Shown here: positions 54,817 through 64,000 of the stretch, in pieces | Layout: each line of letters begins with the position of its first letter | How positions within the stretch are numbered: the first letter of the stretch is position 1 | Assembly: GCA_013112635.1 (NCBI GenBank) | Contig: JABFGF010000002.1 | Coordinates: 62,001 to 126,000, forward strand | Direction of reading: 5' to 3' | Origin: Calditrichota bacterium | GTDB taxonomy: Bacteria > Calditrichota > Calditrichia > Calditrichales > J004 | Length of the DNA stretch: 64,000 nt | The notes under the pieces: model-generated | Told to the model about the DNA's origin: nothing | What the model saw: the letters and a program-made list of their open reading frames with translations, nothing else | Database searches by the model: none | Program-made: the position numbers and the translations under genes

Positions 54817-55179
54817 ATGAAAAAGCCTCATGTTTTAATTATTGATAATTTGCAAGAAACAGCTGAATTGATTTCTGAAGTTCTCAGTGCACAAGGTTAT
54901 TTATACTCTGTGGCCGGTAATGAAAAAGAAGCCTTCGAATTAATTAAAAACTTTGACATAAAGCTTGTTATAATTGATTTTCACATCAAAGGGTTAAGTG
55001 GAGCTGAATTATTTTTACAATTACAAAAACGGATGTCAGTTCCTGCTGTTTTGTTTCTCAATGTCTTCTCATACAGCGAAGAATATGATCAATTAGAAAT
55101 ATCAAGCCCCAATGCAATTCTAAATAAACCATTTAGTATTGATGAATTTGTTAAAACTGTTTCTGAGTTACTACCTTAA
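54817..55179 (+). CDS. Single-domain response regulator paralog with degenerate active site
   Basis: This 120-residue receiver keeps the predicted phospho-acceptor D54 (VIIDFHIKG) and the NKPFS lysine. It has IIDNLQ in place of the acidic DDEE cluster, so one Mg ligand is lost, and N in place of the Ser/Thr switch (LFLNVFSY). It is 12 bases from its intact neighbour and shares the same length, secondary-structure pattern and C-terminal SELLP. It may bind but not be phosphorylated normally. The family is certain; the activity is inferred. Confidence 0.9.
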   Translation: MKKPHVLIIDNLQETAELISEVLSAQGYLYSVAGNEKEAFELIKNFDIKLVIIDFHIKGLSGAELFLQLQKRMSVPAVLFLNVFSYSEEYDQLEISSPNAILNKPFSIDEFVKTVSELLP

Positions 55180-55192
55180 AAATTATTTTATT

Positions 55193-55267
55193 TGTCATTC
55201 CCGAATGTATTAATCGGGAATCTAAAACAATATTCAGATTCCTGCTGGAAAACATGCAGGAATGACA
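55193..55267. repeat. Palindromic repeat related to the TGTCAT family
   Basis: It starts TGTCATTCCCGAATG and ends GCAGGAATGACA, with inverted ends (TGTCATTCC/GGAATGACA) and GATTCCTGCTGG inside. It shares the terminal words with copies 1-4 but not their middle, so it may be a second subfamily. It lies between the REC pair and tex, just after both genes converge. Confidence 0.75.
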
Positions 55268-55278
55268 AAACAAAATAA

Positions 55279-57444
55279 CTACCCCTTTTTCATAGATAAA
55301 CCAATACGCCCACGTTCCAAGTCAATCGATGTAACACGCACATCAACCACATCACCAACTGAAACAATTTCCATAGGATTTTTTACAAATTTATCGGCCA
55401 TCTGGCTTACATGAACCAGACCATCCTGTTTAACACCAATATCCACAAATGCTCCAAAATCAACCACATTGCGAACTGTGCCTTTTAGCATCATTCCCTC
55501 TTTTATATCTTCCATTTTAAGCACATCGCTTTTAAAGATTGGCTTTTGCAACTCATCACGAGGATCAAGACCCGGCTTGGCAAGATTTTCGAGAATGTCG
55601 TCAAATGTGGGTCGTCCAATACCCAAATCCTGTAACAAATTTTCCAATTCCTTTTGTGATTCCTTTACTTTTGCAGGCAGGCTTTTTCCATCCTGGGCAA
55701 TATCTTTTATGCCAAAATTTTCCATAAGTTTTGCAGTTGCCAGATACGATTCCGGGTGGATTGATGTGTTGTCCAATGCTTCATTTCCATCAGGGATACG
55801 CAGAAATCCAGCTGCTTGTTCAAAAGCAATCTCCCCGATACCATCCACTTTTTTGAGATCATTACGATTCTTAAAAATGCCATTACTATCTCGGTGGGAA
55901 ATAATATTTTGTGCGGTCCTGCTGGTTAATCCGGAAATATGTTTTAATAGTGAAGCAGAAGCCGTATTCAAATTAACACCGACACTGTTCACACAGGATT
56001 CTACAACATGGCCAAGAGCTTCTACAAGTCTTCGCTGATTAACATCATGCTGGTATAGTCCAACACCGATACTTTTCGGATCAATTTTTACCAGCTCTGC
56101 CAACGGATCGAGCAAACGACGGGCGATGGAGATATTTCCGCGCATGCTGGCATCCAAATCCGGAAACTCCTCTCGCGCAACTTTTGAGGCTGAATAAACC
56201 GACGCGCCTGCTTCACTTACAATTATATATTCCACTTTATGGTCTGTCTTTATTTCGCCGATTAGCTCTGCGGCCATTTGTTCTGTTTCGCGGCTTGCGG
56301 TCCCATTTCCAATTGCAATTATATCAATATCATATTTCTCAACCATTTTGCGGACAATGCCTTTGGCCTCCATATATTTATTTTGCGGTGGATGCGGATA
56401 AATTGTTGTCCCCTCAATATATTTTCCGGTGGTATCAATGACTGCCACTTTAGAACCCGTTCTAAATCCGGGATCAATTCCCATAATTTTTTTCCCACGA
56501 ACAGGTGGCTGTAGTAAAAGGTTTTTTAAGTTGGTAGCAAAAATCTCGATGGCATGGGCGTCTGCTTTTTCTGATAAGCTGGAACGTACTTCGCGGGAAA
56601 TGGATGGTGCTATCAAGCGGTTATATGAATCGGCAACAGCCAATTGCATTTGTTCAAAAAAAATGGAGTTTTTATTTTTGATATAAACAGCGGCGATTTC
56701 CACATTCATCTTTTCAGAATCAACATCAACATTCACTTTTAAAACAGATTCAGACTCCCCACGATTGATTGCTAAAATACGATGTGGAACAATTTTGCTG
56801 ATTGCTTCGCTGTATTCATAGTATGCTTCAAAATCTGTGCGACCTTCCACTTTTTTTACGTCGCTACGTAAAATACCCTGGGCAAATGTCAACTCGCGTA
56901 CAGACTTACGTACATCGGCATCTTCACTAATTATCTCTGCAATAATATCGCGTGCACCCTGCAATGCATCTTCAGCTGATGAAACTTCTTTTTCTTCATT
57001 TATATATTCACGCGCAAAATCTTCAGGAATTCCATTGGTTTCTTCCTGGGCTAAAATTAATTCGGCCAATGGTTGCAATCCCTTTTCTTTAGCGATTGTT
57101 GCTTTGGTACGCTTTTTAGGTTTATAAGGCAAATACAAATCTTCCAACTCTTGCATCTTACTGCATTTTTCAATTTTTGTTTTTAATTCCGGTGTAAGTT
57201 TGCCCTGCTCTTCAATAGAATTAAGAATGCTTTCTTTCCGTGTTTCCAAAGCGCGCAGATAATTAATGCGCTCTTCAATATTTCGTATTTCAACTTCATC
57301 AGCAGAACCGGTTACTTCTTTACGATAACGTGCTATAAAAGGAACGGTATTACCATCATCAAGAAGCTCGACTGTATTTTTTACCTGGACGAAATTTATT
57401 TTTAGTTCATCTGCAATTATTTGGAACATGGTTTGGTCGGTCAT
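55279..57444 (-). CDS. tex: Tex-family RNA-binding S1 protein
   Basis: Tex is a conserved nucleic-acid-binding protein linked to transcription. The 721-residue protein has the Tex N-terminal helical domain (TVPFIARYRKEVTG near residue 35), a YqgF/RuvX-like domain (MGIDPGFRTGSKVAVID), a helix-hairpin-helix region (NRNDLKKVDGIGEIAFEQAAGFLRI) and a C-terminal S1 domain (about 649-721, GTVRNVVDFGAFVDIG...). AAGGATTGAT precedes ATG 57444. The length is normal. It diverges from prmC. Confidence 0.95.
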   Translation of the reverse strand: MTDQTMFQIIADELKINFVQVKNTVELLDDGNTVPFIARYRKEVTGSADEVEIRNIEERINYLRALETRKESILNSIEEQGKLTPELKTKIEKCSKMQELEDLYLPYKPKKRTKATIAKEKGLQPLAELILAQEETNGIPEDFAREYINEEKEVSSAEDALQGARDIIAEIISEDADVRKSVRELTFAQGILRSDVKKVEGRTDFEAYYEYSEAISKIVPHRILAINRGESESVLKVNVDVDSEKMNVEIAAVYIKNKNSIFFEQMQLAVADSYNRLIAPSISREVRSSLSEKADAHAIEIFATNLKNLLLQPPVRGKKIMGIDPGFRTGSKVAVIDTTGKYIEGTTIYPHPPQNKYMEAKGIVRKMVEKYDIDIIAIGNGTASRETEQMAAELIGEIKTDHKVEYIIVSEAGASVYSASKVAREEFPDLDASMRGNISIARRLLDPLAELVKIDPKSIGVGLYQHDVNQRRLVEALGHVVESCVNSVGVNLNTASASLLKHISGLTSRTAQNIISHRDSNGIFKNRNDLKKVDGIGEIAFEQAAGFLRIPDGNEALDNTSIHPESYLATAKLMENFGIKDIAQDGKSLPAKVKESQKELENLLQDLGIGRPTFDDILENLAKPGLDPRDELQKPIFKSDVLKMEDIKEGMMLKGTVRNVVDFGAFVDIGVKQDGLVHVSQMADKFVKNPMEIVSVGDVVDVRVTSIDLERGRIGLSMKKG

Positions 57445-57689
57445 ATCAATCCTTATAAATGAAAAGAAAGACCTTCGAGATTTTTAAACCTGAAGGCCGT
57501 AAAAAGTATTTAAATTGTGTGCAGAAATTTAAGCAATTGGGTTTTTGATGCAAGATATAGCTGTTCTTTATTGCCACTTTTTTAATTATATTGATGGCTT
57601 GTAAAATTTGAATCCTTTTTGGAATGAATCGGCTGTGTCGATTCAGCACTGACACAGCCAATACAATCCACAAAAAACAACAAGTGAAA

Positions 57690-58568
57690 ATGCAAAAACA
57701 AAAAACCTGGAAAGTAATCGATCTGCTTAAAACCACTGCAGATTTTCTTAAAAAAAAAGGTATTGAAAATCCCCGTTTAAATGCTGAGAGACTGTTGTCC
57801 CATGTTTTAGATATGGAGCGAATAAAACTCTATGTGGAATTTGCACGGCCAGTCTCAAATACGGAGCTTAGCGAATATAGAACCCTGGTTTCACGACGGC
57901 TGACAAATGAGCCCCTTCAATATATTTTGGGTGAAACTGAGTTTATGGGATTGCCATTTAAGGTATCGACATCTGTATTAATACCACGCCCCGAAACCGA
58001 GATTTTAGTCGAAGAAATTTTTAAATTAAATGATCAAAATAAAAACGTAACAACGGTTTTGGATATTGGTACGGGCAGCGGATGTATTCCCATCAGCCTG
58101 GCACATTTTTGGCCGGAAGCGCATTTTACAGGGATAGATATTTCTTCTGACGCGTTAGCAATTGCTGAGGAAAATAAATCCCTAAATAAAAAAGAGAATG
58201 TTTCTTTTTTAAAAAAAGACATATTTGGCCATTGGCCCGATGAGAATCTATCAAAACAATTTGATCTCATTGTCTCGAATCCACCATACGTAACTGAAGC
58301 AGAAATGAGTGGATTACAAAGCGAAGTAAAAGATTTTGAGCCTGATATTGCTTTAACAGATTTTAGCGACGGACTAAAATTTTATAAACATATTTTTACC
58401 CTGGTTAGTGATGGAATTTTAAAAACAAAATTTCTTTTTTTGGAAATGAGCGGATCACAACCGGAAAAAATTGTAGATGAAGCAAAAAAATGTAAGTTTA
58501 ACTCCGTGGAAGTAATAAAAGATTTAACTGGAATTGACCGCGTTCTAAAAATAAAATTAAATGAGTAA
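57690..58568 (+). CDS. prmC: Peptide chain release factor N5-glutamine methyltransferase
   Basis: PrmC methylates the Gln of the GGQ motif in release factors. With the start at ATG 57690 (MQKQKTWKVIDLLK) the protein has 292 residues. The SAM site is GTGSGCIPIS (127-136), and the catalytic NPPY is at 197-200. An N-terminal helical domain (about 1-85) holds the release factor. ATG 57624 in the same frame adds 22 residues with no family similarity and is less likely. The gene overlaps the NTF2-like gene by 8 bases. Release factor 1 is not in this window. Confidence 0.94.
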   Translation: MQKQKTWKVIDLLKTTADFLKKKGIENPRLNAERLLSHVLDMERIKLYVEFARPVSNTELSEYRTLVSRRLTNEPLQYILGETEFMGLPFKVSTSVLIPRPETEILVEEIFKLNDQNKNVTTVLDIGTGSGCIPISLAHFWPEAHFTGIDISSDALAIAEENKSLNKKENVSFLKKDIFGHWPDENLSKQFDLIVSNPPYVTEAEMSGLQSEVKDFEPDIALTDFSDGLKFYKHIFTLVSDGILKTKFLFLEMSGSQPEKIVDEAKKCKFNSVEVIKDLTGIDRVLKIKLNE

Positions 58569-58893
58569 TAAAGAAGTCGCCAAAAAATACATTGAATTTT
58601 TCTGCAGCGGGGAAATTGAAAAGCTATCTGTGCTCCTGTCTCCGGATCTTTTTTTTAGCGGCACTTTTTTTATTTTTCACTCAGCTAAAGAATATTTAGA
58701 TAATTTAAGAAAAAATCCACCTGAAAAATGCAATCATAAGATAATAAGTATAACTGAAAATGAAGATTCCATTGCTATCTTCTATGAATACCAAAAACCG
58801 GAAAAAACATTACCAGTAGCTCAATTGTTTAAAATAAAAAATCAGAAAATACAGGAAGTGTTATTAGTTTTTGATGGAAGAGTATTAACATAA
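58561..58893 (+). CDS. SnoaL/NTF2-like small protein
   Basis: The 110-residue protein starts MSNKEVAKKYIEFFCSGEIEKLSVLLSPDLFFSGTFF, the helix-plus-strand opening of the NTF2-like fold (SnoaL type). A beta sheet with FYEYQKPEKTLPVAQLFKIKNQKIQEVLLVFD follows. Its start overlaps the prmC stop by 8 bases, so the two are translated together. The ligand or partner is unknown. NTF2-like proteins have many roles, so only the fold is claimed. Confidence 0.8.
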   Translation: MSNKEVAKKYIEFFCSGEIEKLSVLLSPDLFFSGTFFIFHSAKEYLDNLRKNPPEKCNHKIISITENEDSIAIFYEYQKPEKTLPVAQLFKIKNQKIQEVLLVFDGRVLT

Positions 58894-58908
58894 CAAGATG
58901 TCTGGTGA

Positions 58909-58957
58909 CTGAGCTTGTCAAAGACACAAATATCAAGTTCCCCTTCGACAAGCTCAG
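58909..58957. repeat. Inverted repeat CTGAGCTTGTC / GACAAGCTCAG
   Basis: The arms at 58909-58923 and 58943-58957 (CTGAGCTTGTCAAAG and CTTCGACAAGCTCAG) pair with one mismatch across 19 bases. The words are those of a common dispersed intergenic repeat in several bacterial phyla. It fills the gap between the NTF2-like gene and rnr. Confidence 0.8.
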
Positions 58958-58981
58958 GGAACTCTGAACTAAGGAAAAAAA

Positions 58982-61183
58982 ATGAAAAAAACAGAAATCT
59001 CACCAAAAATTCAAAAAGCTATTTTAGCTTTATTAAAAGAAAATGCCGGATCAGCTCTGCCACGCAAACAGATCAGTCATTTTTTAAATATTCGAAAAAA
59101 AGAATATCATGTTTTTGAAGCCTCATTAACCGATTTGGTAAGAGAAGGTGTTATCAAAAAAACAAATGGCCACAAATATATGTCCCAGCAAGTCTCTCAT
59201 TTTAAAGGGGAGCTACGAACGGCACGTGCCGGATTTGGCTTTGTGGTTGTTGAAGATATGGAAGACGATATTTTTGTCTCCCGCAGTAACCTGAACACTG
59301 CTTTTGACCGCGACACAGTTGAGGTTCAGCTTTATGCTAAAACGCGCGGGAAAAGACAAGAAGGATTTATTACCAAAGTGCATGAACGTTTTAGAAAACA
59401 GGTTGTAGGCACCTACCGCCAAACGGAATATTATAGTTTCGTTGTGCCGGATTCACCAAAAATTTACCGCGATATAGTTGTGCCACAAGACAGAACTTTA
59501 GATGCCAAAGATGGCCAAAAAGTGCTGGTAAACTTTGATCAGTGGGATAGCGCTCAACACAATCCCGAAGGACATATTGCTGAAGTTTTGGGTGATGCCG
59601 ATGCACCCGGTGTTGATATAATTTCTGTAGCTTACTCTTATAACCTGCCAGTTCGTTTTACAGATGACCTTGAAGCTGAAGCAAAAAAAGCAACCGGGCG
59701 AATCTTAAAAAAAGACTTGCAGGATCGGCTTGATTTGCGGGACATGGTTTGCTTTACAATAGATCCGATTGATGCCAAGGATTTTGATGATGCCGTTTCC
59801 CTTGAAAAACTGGACAATGGCAATGTTAAACTTGGTGTACATATCGCAGATGTAAGCCATTATGTAAAACCTGATTCACCAATTGATAAAGAGGCTTATA
59901 AGCGTGGGACAAGCATTTATCTTGTTGACCGGGTTATCCCGATGCTGCCTGAACATTTATCCAATGATTTGTGCAGTCTTAAACCAAATGTAGACCGGAT
60001 GGCATTTAGCTGTTTTATGGAAATTGATGCGGATTTAAAACTGGTTGATTACCAGGTTGCACCTTCAATTATAAACAGTAACAAACGCTATAATTATGAA
60101 GAGTTTCAATCTGATTTTGATATGCAAAAGAAGGTTCCATACCTGGAAACCATAAATGATATGTTTGATCTCAGCAAGCGATTGACACGGCAAAGGTTTG
60201 AGGATGGCAGCATTGATTTTGAGACACCGGAGGTTCGATTTATCCTGGATGAAAAAGGCCAGCCCACTGAGGTTATTCCTAAAAAACGGCTTGGTGCACA
60301 CAGGCTGGTGGAAGAGTTTATGCTGATGGCCAACAAAACTGTCGCTGAACATATCATCAAAATTAGCCCCAAGAAATCGGCACCATTTCCTTTTATTTAC
60401 CGCATTCATGAAAAGCCTGATCCTGAAAAGATGAATAAGTTTTTCAACCTGCTAAAAGCTTTAAAAGTACCATTTAAACCGGCAAAAAAAATCTCATCAA
60501 AATATTTTCAAACAGTCCTTGATAAAATAAAAGGCAAACCGGAGGAAGTAATAATTCGCGAGGTAGCTTTAAGGTCGATGATGAAGGCCGTTTATTCAGA
60601 AAAAAATATAGGGCACTTTGGATTGTCTTTCAGAGATTACACACATTTTACATCGCCCATACGCCGCTATCCGGATTTGGTGGTACATAGACTTTTAAAA
60701 ATGTATGCCACAAATGAAATAAAAAATCCTAAAGGGTTGCGCAAAAATATAAAAGAAATGTGTTTGCAAACATCCAAAATGGAGCGCCTTGCTGTGGAAG
60801 CTGAGCGCGAATCAATCAAGCTTAAGCAGTGTGAATACATTAATAAACATATTGGCGATCAGTTTCATGGGATAATTTCCGGCGTTACTGCTTACGGCAT
60901 TTATGTGGAAATTGAGGAAACTTTTATTGAAGGTTTTGTTCAAATGACCAATATGTCTGACGATTTTTATGTTTATGAAGAAGCAAGCTATTCAATGACC
61001 GGACGAAATACCGGAAGGCGCATCAGCCTTGGCGACCAGGTGGAAATAAAAGTGGAGTCGGTTAATCTGGAAAAACGCGAAATTGATTTTATTTTATTAG
61101 AAGACCCGGATTTTGAACCTTTAGTGCCGGAAGCAATTGAAAAACCTAAAAACAAAAAAAGACGCCCAAGAAGGAAACGGTGA
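58982..61183 (+). CDS. rnr: Ribonuclease R
   Basis: This 3'-5' exoribonuclease degrades structured RNA. The 733-residue protein has a winged-helix start (about 1-65) and cold-shock-type RNA-binding domains (about 75-205). The RNB catalytic domain follows, with the Mg-binding Asp cluster D261, D267, D269 and D270 in DPIDAKDFDDAV and the conserved YTHFTSPIRRYPDLVVHR. An S1 domain (about 640-715) and a basic tail (KKRRPRRKR) end it. ATG 58982 follows GGAAAAAA. The gene is standard. A palindromic repeat and prmC are upstream. Confidence 0.96.
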   Translation: MKKTEISPKIQKAILALLKENAGSALPRKQISHFLNIRKKEYHVFEASLTDLVREGVIKKTNGHKYMSQQVSHFKGELRTARAGFGFVVVEDMEDDIFVSRSNLNTAFDRDTVEVQLYAKTRGKRQEGFITKVHERFRKQVVGTYRQTEYYSFVVPDSPKIYRDIVVPQDRTLDAKDGQKVLVNFDQWDSAQHNPEGHIAEVLGDADAPGVDIISVAYSYNLPVRFTDDLEAEAKKATGRILKKDLQDRLDLRDMVCFTIDPIDAKDFDDAVSLEKLDNGNVKLGVHIADVSHYVKPDSPIDKEAYKRGTSIYLVDRVIPMLPEHLSNDLCSLKPNVDRMAFSCFMEIDADLKLVDYQVAPSIINSNKRYNYEEFQSDFDMQKKVPYLETINDMFDLSKRLTRQRFEDGSIDFETPEVRFILDEKGQPTEVIPKKRLGAHRLVEEFMLMANKTVAEHIIKISPKKSAPFPFIYRIHEKPDPEKMNKFFNLLKALKVPFKPAKKISSKYFQTVLDKIKGKPEEVIIREVALRSMMKAVYSEKNIGHFGLSFRDYTHFTSPIRRYPDLVVHRLLKMYATNEIKNPKGLRKNIKEMCLQTSKMERLAVEAERESIKLKQCEYINKHIGDQFHGIISGVTAYGIYVEIEETFIEGFVQMTNMSDDFYVYEEASYSMTGRNTGRRISLGDQVEIKVESVNLEKREIDFILLEDPDFEPLVPEAIEKPKNKKRRPRRKR

Positions 61184-61245
61184 ACAGCAATTGATAAAGC
61201 ATATTCTTTAACACAGAGGCGCAGAGCAAACAGAGAAAACCTTAC

Positions 61246-61272
61246 GTCATTCTGAACTTGTTTCAGAATCTT
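61246..61272. repeat. Short inverted repeat, partial copy of the GTCATTCTGA type
   Basis: GTCATTCTGAACTTG and TTTCAGAATCT pair as a short palindrome (TTCTGAA/TTCAGAA). It follows a low-complexity AACACAGAGGCGCAGAGCAA stretch. Both words recur in intergenic repeats of many genomes. It lies in front of lptD. Confidence 0.6.
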
Positions 61273-61303
61273 AGCTCTAAAGAATGAGATTTCAACTGGA
61301 ATT

Positions 61304-63922
61304 ATGAAAATACTTTTATTTACCCTTCTAACAATTACATATTTATTCAGCCAGGAGAATCAAGTTTTAAACGATTCCCTTTCCACACTAATGCCCGATT
61401 CAATTGCGGTAAATGATTTGGAGATTGCAGACTCTTTGGCGCAAAAACCAAAACCTGCTATTACAGATAAAATACCATATAAAGCGGACCATATAAGCAT
61501 CAGTGTGGATGGTAACAAAATTTACCTGACAGGGAACGCCGAAATCAATTATCAAAGCCTGAAACTGAATGCCGAGAAAATTACAATCGATCAAAAAAAT
61601 AATAAGCTTTATGCCAGGGGAGTTCTTGATTCAATTGATGAAAAAGGAAACAAGGTTTTTAAGGGTAACCCGGTTTTTTTAGAAAAAGATCAGGAGCCGA
61701 TGCGCGGAAACATAATCGAATATGATTTTGAAACCAAGCGCGGCAAAATACAAGTTGGTCGTACAAACATGGAACCCGGCTATTATAAAGGAAGTGACAT
61801 TTATAAAATCGCCGATAGTACCCTTCTTGTTGAAGATGGCTATTTTACTACCTGTGATTTGCCGGAAGATCCGCATTTTTATTTTCGAAGTGACCAGATG
61901 CGTTTAAGGGTTAAAGATAAAGTAGTGGCCCGTCCAATCTATTTTTATATTGCAGATATTCCAGTTGCCGCTTTGCCATTTGGTGTTTTCCCAAATAAAG
62001 GCGGTCGTCACTCAGGGATTATAATCCCCAGTTATGGAGAAAGCCGGGTCGGTGGCCGATTTCTTGAGGGACTTGGCTATTATTGGGCACCCAATGATTA
62101 TTTTGATGCTACTCTGCAAACAACTTTTTATGATAAACTAGGATTCACATTTCGCGGAAATGCCAATTATAAAGTTCGCTATCTTTTAGGCGGATCAGTA
62201 TCCGGATCATATTTCCCAAAAGATCCATCAAGCGGCCAAAGAAGGGAACGCTGGAATTTTAGATTTAACCACCGCCAAACAATTGACCCTACTTTTACAA
62301 TCAGCGGAAGCGGTAGTTTTTCCAGTGACAAAGATTTTCGGAGGGATACATCTCCAAGTTTTGCAGACAGGACAAGGCAAAATATAACCTCCAGCCTTAA
62401 CATAAATAAAAGTTTCAAAGGCACAAAAAACAGCATGTCCATGTCTTTTACACACCAAAAAAACCTGCAGACAGATGAAACAGATTACACGCTACCGCGA
62501 ATAACTTTCAGCCGCAGGCAAACGAGTATTTATGAAACAATAACAGGTAAACCTCTAGGATCAAAACGCTCCTGGTACCAGGATATTTATTTTTCTTACA
62601 GCTCCAATACCTTGCGTAAAGGATCACATAAATTACAAATTACCCAAAACGACTCCCTGCCTGATGATACAACATATGTAGACAAGGTTTCATCCGGCAT
62701 TCAACACAATTTACGATTCAATTCTCCACAAAAAATATTTAAGTATTTTAGCGTAAATCCCTCTGTTAATTATAATGAAGTCTGGGTTGATGAAATTACT
62801 GAGGGTACATTAAACGAAGAAACCAATGCCATAGAAACATCACAGAAAAAAAAATTTGGTGTTCGCCGTACTTTTAACGCCAGTGTTGGTTTGCGAACAA
62901 AACTTTACGGTATGTTTGAACCCAATATTGGTGAGCTAAAATTCATTCGCCACATTATTGATCCGTCTATCAGCATGACTTATACACCTGATTTTTCAAC
63001 TGATCAATATGGCTATTTTAATACAGTTTTAGACACAAATGGGAATATAAAAAAAGTTGATAAATTCCAGCGCTCCCCTTTTGGTGGAACTTCCAGTGGT
63101 GAATCACAAAGAATGAATATCAGTCTGGGCAACCTGTTTCAGGCAAAGTTTATTGATGAAGAAGGGAAAGAAGATAAGGTCGATTTTTTCAAGGCTAATT
63201 TTTCAACCAGCCATAACTTTCTTGCCGATTCTCTAAAATGGGGGCGGATTAGTTCATCTTTCAGTACAAAGATCTTTGGCCAAAATATTTCTGCACGGGC
63301 TACGCACAGTTTATACTCCCTAAGCAAAGATGGTACAAAAGAAGTCGATGAGTTTTTTTTCGAACAGGGTAACCTGCCGCGCCTGATCAGTTTCAACACT
63401 TCTTTCGGATACACAATTAACAATAAAACCTTTGCCGCAAAAGAAGACAAGGATAAAAATAAATCGCGACGTGATAAAAGAAATGGTGACAATGCTGAGG
63501 ATAAAACCAAAGCAGAGATTGACTCGCTTGATGAAGAGAATTTTGGACTTGATGGTTCTCTAAAAAAAGAACGGGACCAGACAAAAAAAATCGAACTGCC
63601 CTGGTCAACAACATTTAGGGTTAACTACACGCTGAGACCGGAAAATGAAAATGATCCGGAATCAATCAACCTAACTGCCTCAGCAAATTTTAAATTGACA
63701 AAAAACTGGAAAATCCGATGGAACGGTAGTTTTGATCTTGTAGAAAAAGACCTGGTCCATCACTCTTTTAATATCTATCGCGATCTGCATTGTTGGGAGA
63801 TGTCTTTTAACTGGCAACCGACTCAAAAATATTACAGCTTTCAGATCAATATAAAGGCGCCTAGTTTACAGGATATTAAAGTAACTAAGCACCCAAGTGC
63901 AAACACATATAATCGCTACTAA
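61304..63922 (+). CDS. lptD: LPS-assembly outer-membrane protein (LptD-like)
   Basis: LptD inserts LPS into the outer leaflet of the outer membrane. The 872-residue protein has a signal peptide (about 1-16, ending LFSQ). An OstA/LptA-like N-terminal jelly-roll (about 55-175, YKADHISISVDGNKIYLTGNAEINYQ...) and a long beta-barrel domain follow, with the conserved VAALPFGVFPNKGGRHSGIIIPSYGES. The barrel carries a charged insertion at about 705-740 (AAKEDKDKNKSRRDKRNG) and ends in IKAPSLQDIKV. The E. coli cysteine pairs are not obvious. No LptE gene is adjacent. The family call is good; the start at ATG 61304 fits the signal peptide. Confidence 0.88.
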   Translation: MKILLFTLLTITYLFSQENQVLNDSLSTLMPDSIAVNDLEIADSLAQKPKPAITDKIPYKADHISISVDGNKIYLTGNAEINYQSLKLNAEKITIDQKNNKLYARGVLDSIDEKGNKVFKGNPVFLEKDQEPMRGNIIEYDFETKRGKIQVGRTNMEPGYYKGSDIYKIADSTLLVEDGYFTTCDLPEDPHFYFRSDQMRLRVKDKVVARPIYFYIADIPVAALPFGVFPNKGGRHSGIIIPSYGESRVGGRFLEGLGYYWAPNDYFDATLQTTFYDKLGFTFRGNANYKVRYLLGGSVSGSYFPKDPSSGQRRERWNFRFNHRQTIDPTFTISGSGSFSSDKDFRRDTSPSFADRTRQNITSSLNINKSFKGTKNSMSMSFTHQKNLQTDETDYTLPRITFSRRQTSIYETITGKPLGSKRSWYQDIYFSYSSNTLRKGSHKLQITQNDSLPDDTTYVDKVSSGIQHNLRFNSPQKIFKYFSVNPSVNYNEVWVDEITEGTLNEETNAIETSQKKKFGVRRTFNASVGLRTKLYGMFEPNIGELKFIRHIIDPSISMTYTPDFSTDQYGYFNTVLDTNGNIKKVDKFQRSPFGGTSSGESQRMNISLGNLFQAKFIDEEGKEDKVDFFKANFSTSHNFLADSLKWGRISSSFSTKIFGQNISARATHSLYSLSKDGTKEVDEFFFEQGNLPRLISFNTSFGYTINNKTFAAKEDKDKNKSRRDKRNGDNAEDKTKAEIDSLDEENFGLDGSLKKERDQTKKIELPWSTTFRVNYTLRPENENDPESINLTASANFKLTKNWKIRWNGSFDLVEKDLVHHSFNIYRDLHCWEMSFNWQPTQKYYSFQINIKAPSLQDIKVTKHPSANTYNRY

Positions 63923-63938
63923 AACCAGTCTCAAACTT

Positions 63939-64000
63939 TTAAATGCTTAATCTGCGGTTAATAAAGTAATAAACTGTCCAAAGTCCCAACCCAATAAGTC
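63939..64000 (-). CDS. C-terminal end of a membrane protein (cut by window edge)
   Basis: On the minus strand the last codons read LIGLGLWTVYYFINRRLSI and then stop TAA (63941-63939). A hydrophobic stretch followed by a basic end suggests the last membrane helix of a protein that begins beyond the window. It converges with lptD. With only about 20 residues visible this is low confidence. Confidence 0.4.
   Translation of the reverse strand, partial: LIGLGLWTVYYFINRRLSI

Noticed and set aside
57624-57689. 22-residue N-terminal extension of PrmC
   Set aside because: PrmC proteins start close to the WKVIDLL helix, and the extension has no similarity or ribosome binding site.

Overview
The window is 64 kb of AT-rich chromosomal DNA from a Gram-negative bacterium, most likely of the Fibrobacterota-Chlorobiota-Bacteroidota (FCB) group and possibly Calditrichota. 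This placement is inferred. It rests on secreted proteins ending in a C-terminal sorting module (an NYPNPFNPS-type start and a GIYYYKI-type end), many lipoproteins with a Cys lipobox, an LptD-type outer-membrane assembly protein, and strong AGGAGG-type ribosome binding sites. I found no rRNA, tRNA, CRISPR array, transposase or prophage genes. The gene set is mainly housekeeping and polymer metabolism.

Layout. 0-6.3 kb: a truncated hybrid histidine kinase with a duplicated sensor domain, an ABC-2 exporter pair and hflKC. 6.4-10.1 kb: a secreted peroxiredoxin, a zinc-ribbon coiled-coil protein and the paired TIGR03546/TIGR03545 families. 10.4-18.8 kb: a DUF4097-type lipoprotein, a GH3 beta-glucosidase and a GH5 lipoprotein (beta-glucan breakdown), two unrecognised proteins and an acyltransferase. 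18.8-25.4 kb: the pyruvate dehydrogenase operon aceE-aceF-lpd on the minus strand, interrupted by a four-helix-bundle (S23/IVP) gene bracketed by palindromic repeats. 25.8-27.0 kb: a HipB-like regulator and a HipT-like protein whose kinase residues are missing. 27.1-31.4 kb: NfeD/SPFH, proline dehydrogenase and a TRAP transporter (dctQM) without a binding protein. 31.6-36.5 kb: a second ABC exporter pair, YtxH and DUF948-type proteins, a VanX-like dipeptidase and small envelope proteins. 36.6-44.9 kb: two large secreted proteins on either side of a lipoprotein esterase and a lipoprotein amidase. 45.1-51.7 kb: ilvE, an unexplained structured 0.8-kb gap, a muropeptide-recycling pair (epimerase and NlpC/P60) and a GH18 protein. 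51.9-64 kb: PPK2, a sodium:solute symporter, tandem REC proteins, tex, prmC, an NTF2-like protein, rnr and lptD.

How it fits together. The organism appears to hydrolyse beta-glucans and possibly chitin-like polymers outside the cell or in the periplasm, to recycle peptidoglycan peptides (NlpC/P60, L-Ala-D/L-Glu epimerase, D-Ala-D-Ala dipeptidase), and to feed pyruvate into acetyl-CoA through a three-subunit PDH. Several families of short palindromic repeats occupy the intergenic gaps. The most unusual features are the repeat-bracketed S23/IVP gene inside the PDH operon, the HipT-like pseudokinase, the tandem STAS-like sensor domains of the hybrid kinase, and the small ORF with a ladder of hairpins near 46.7 kb.
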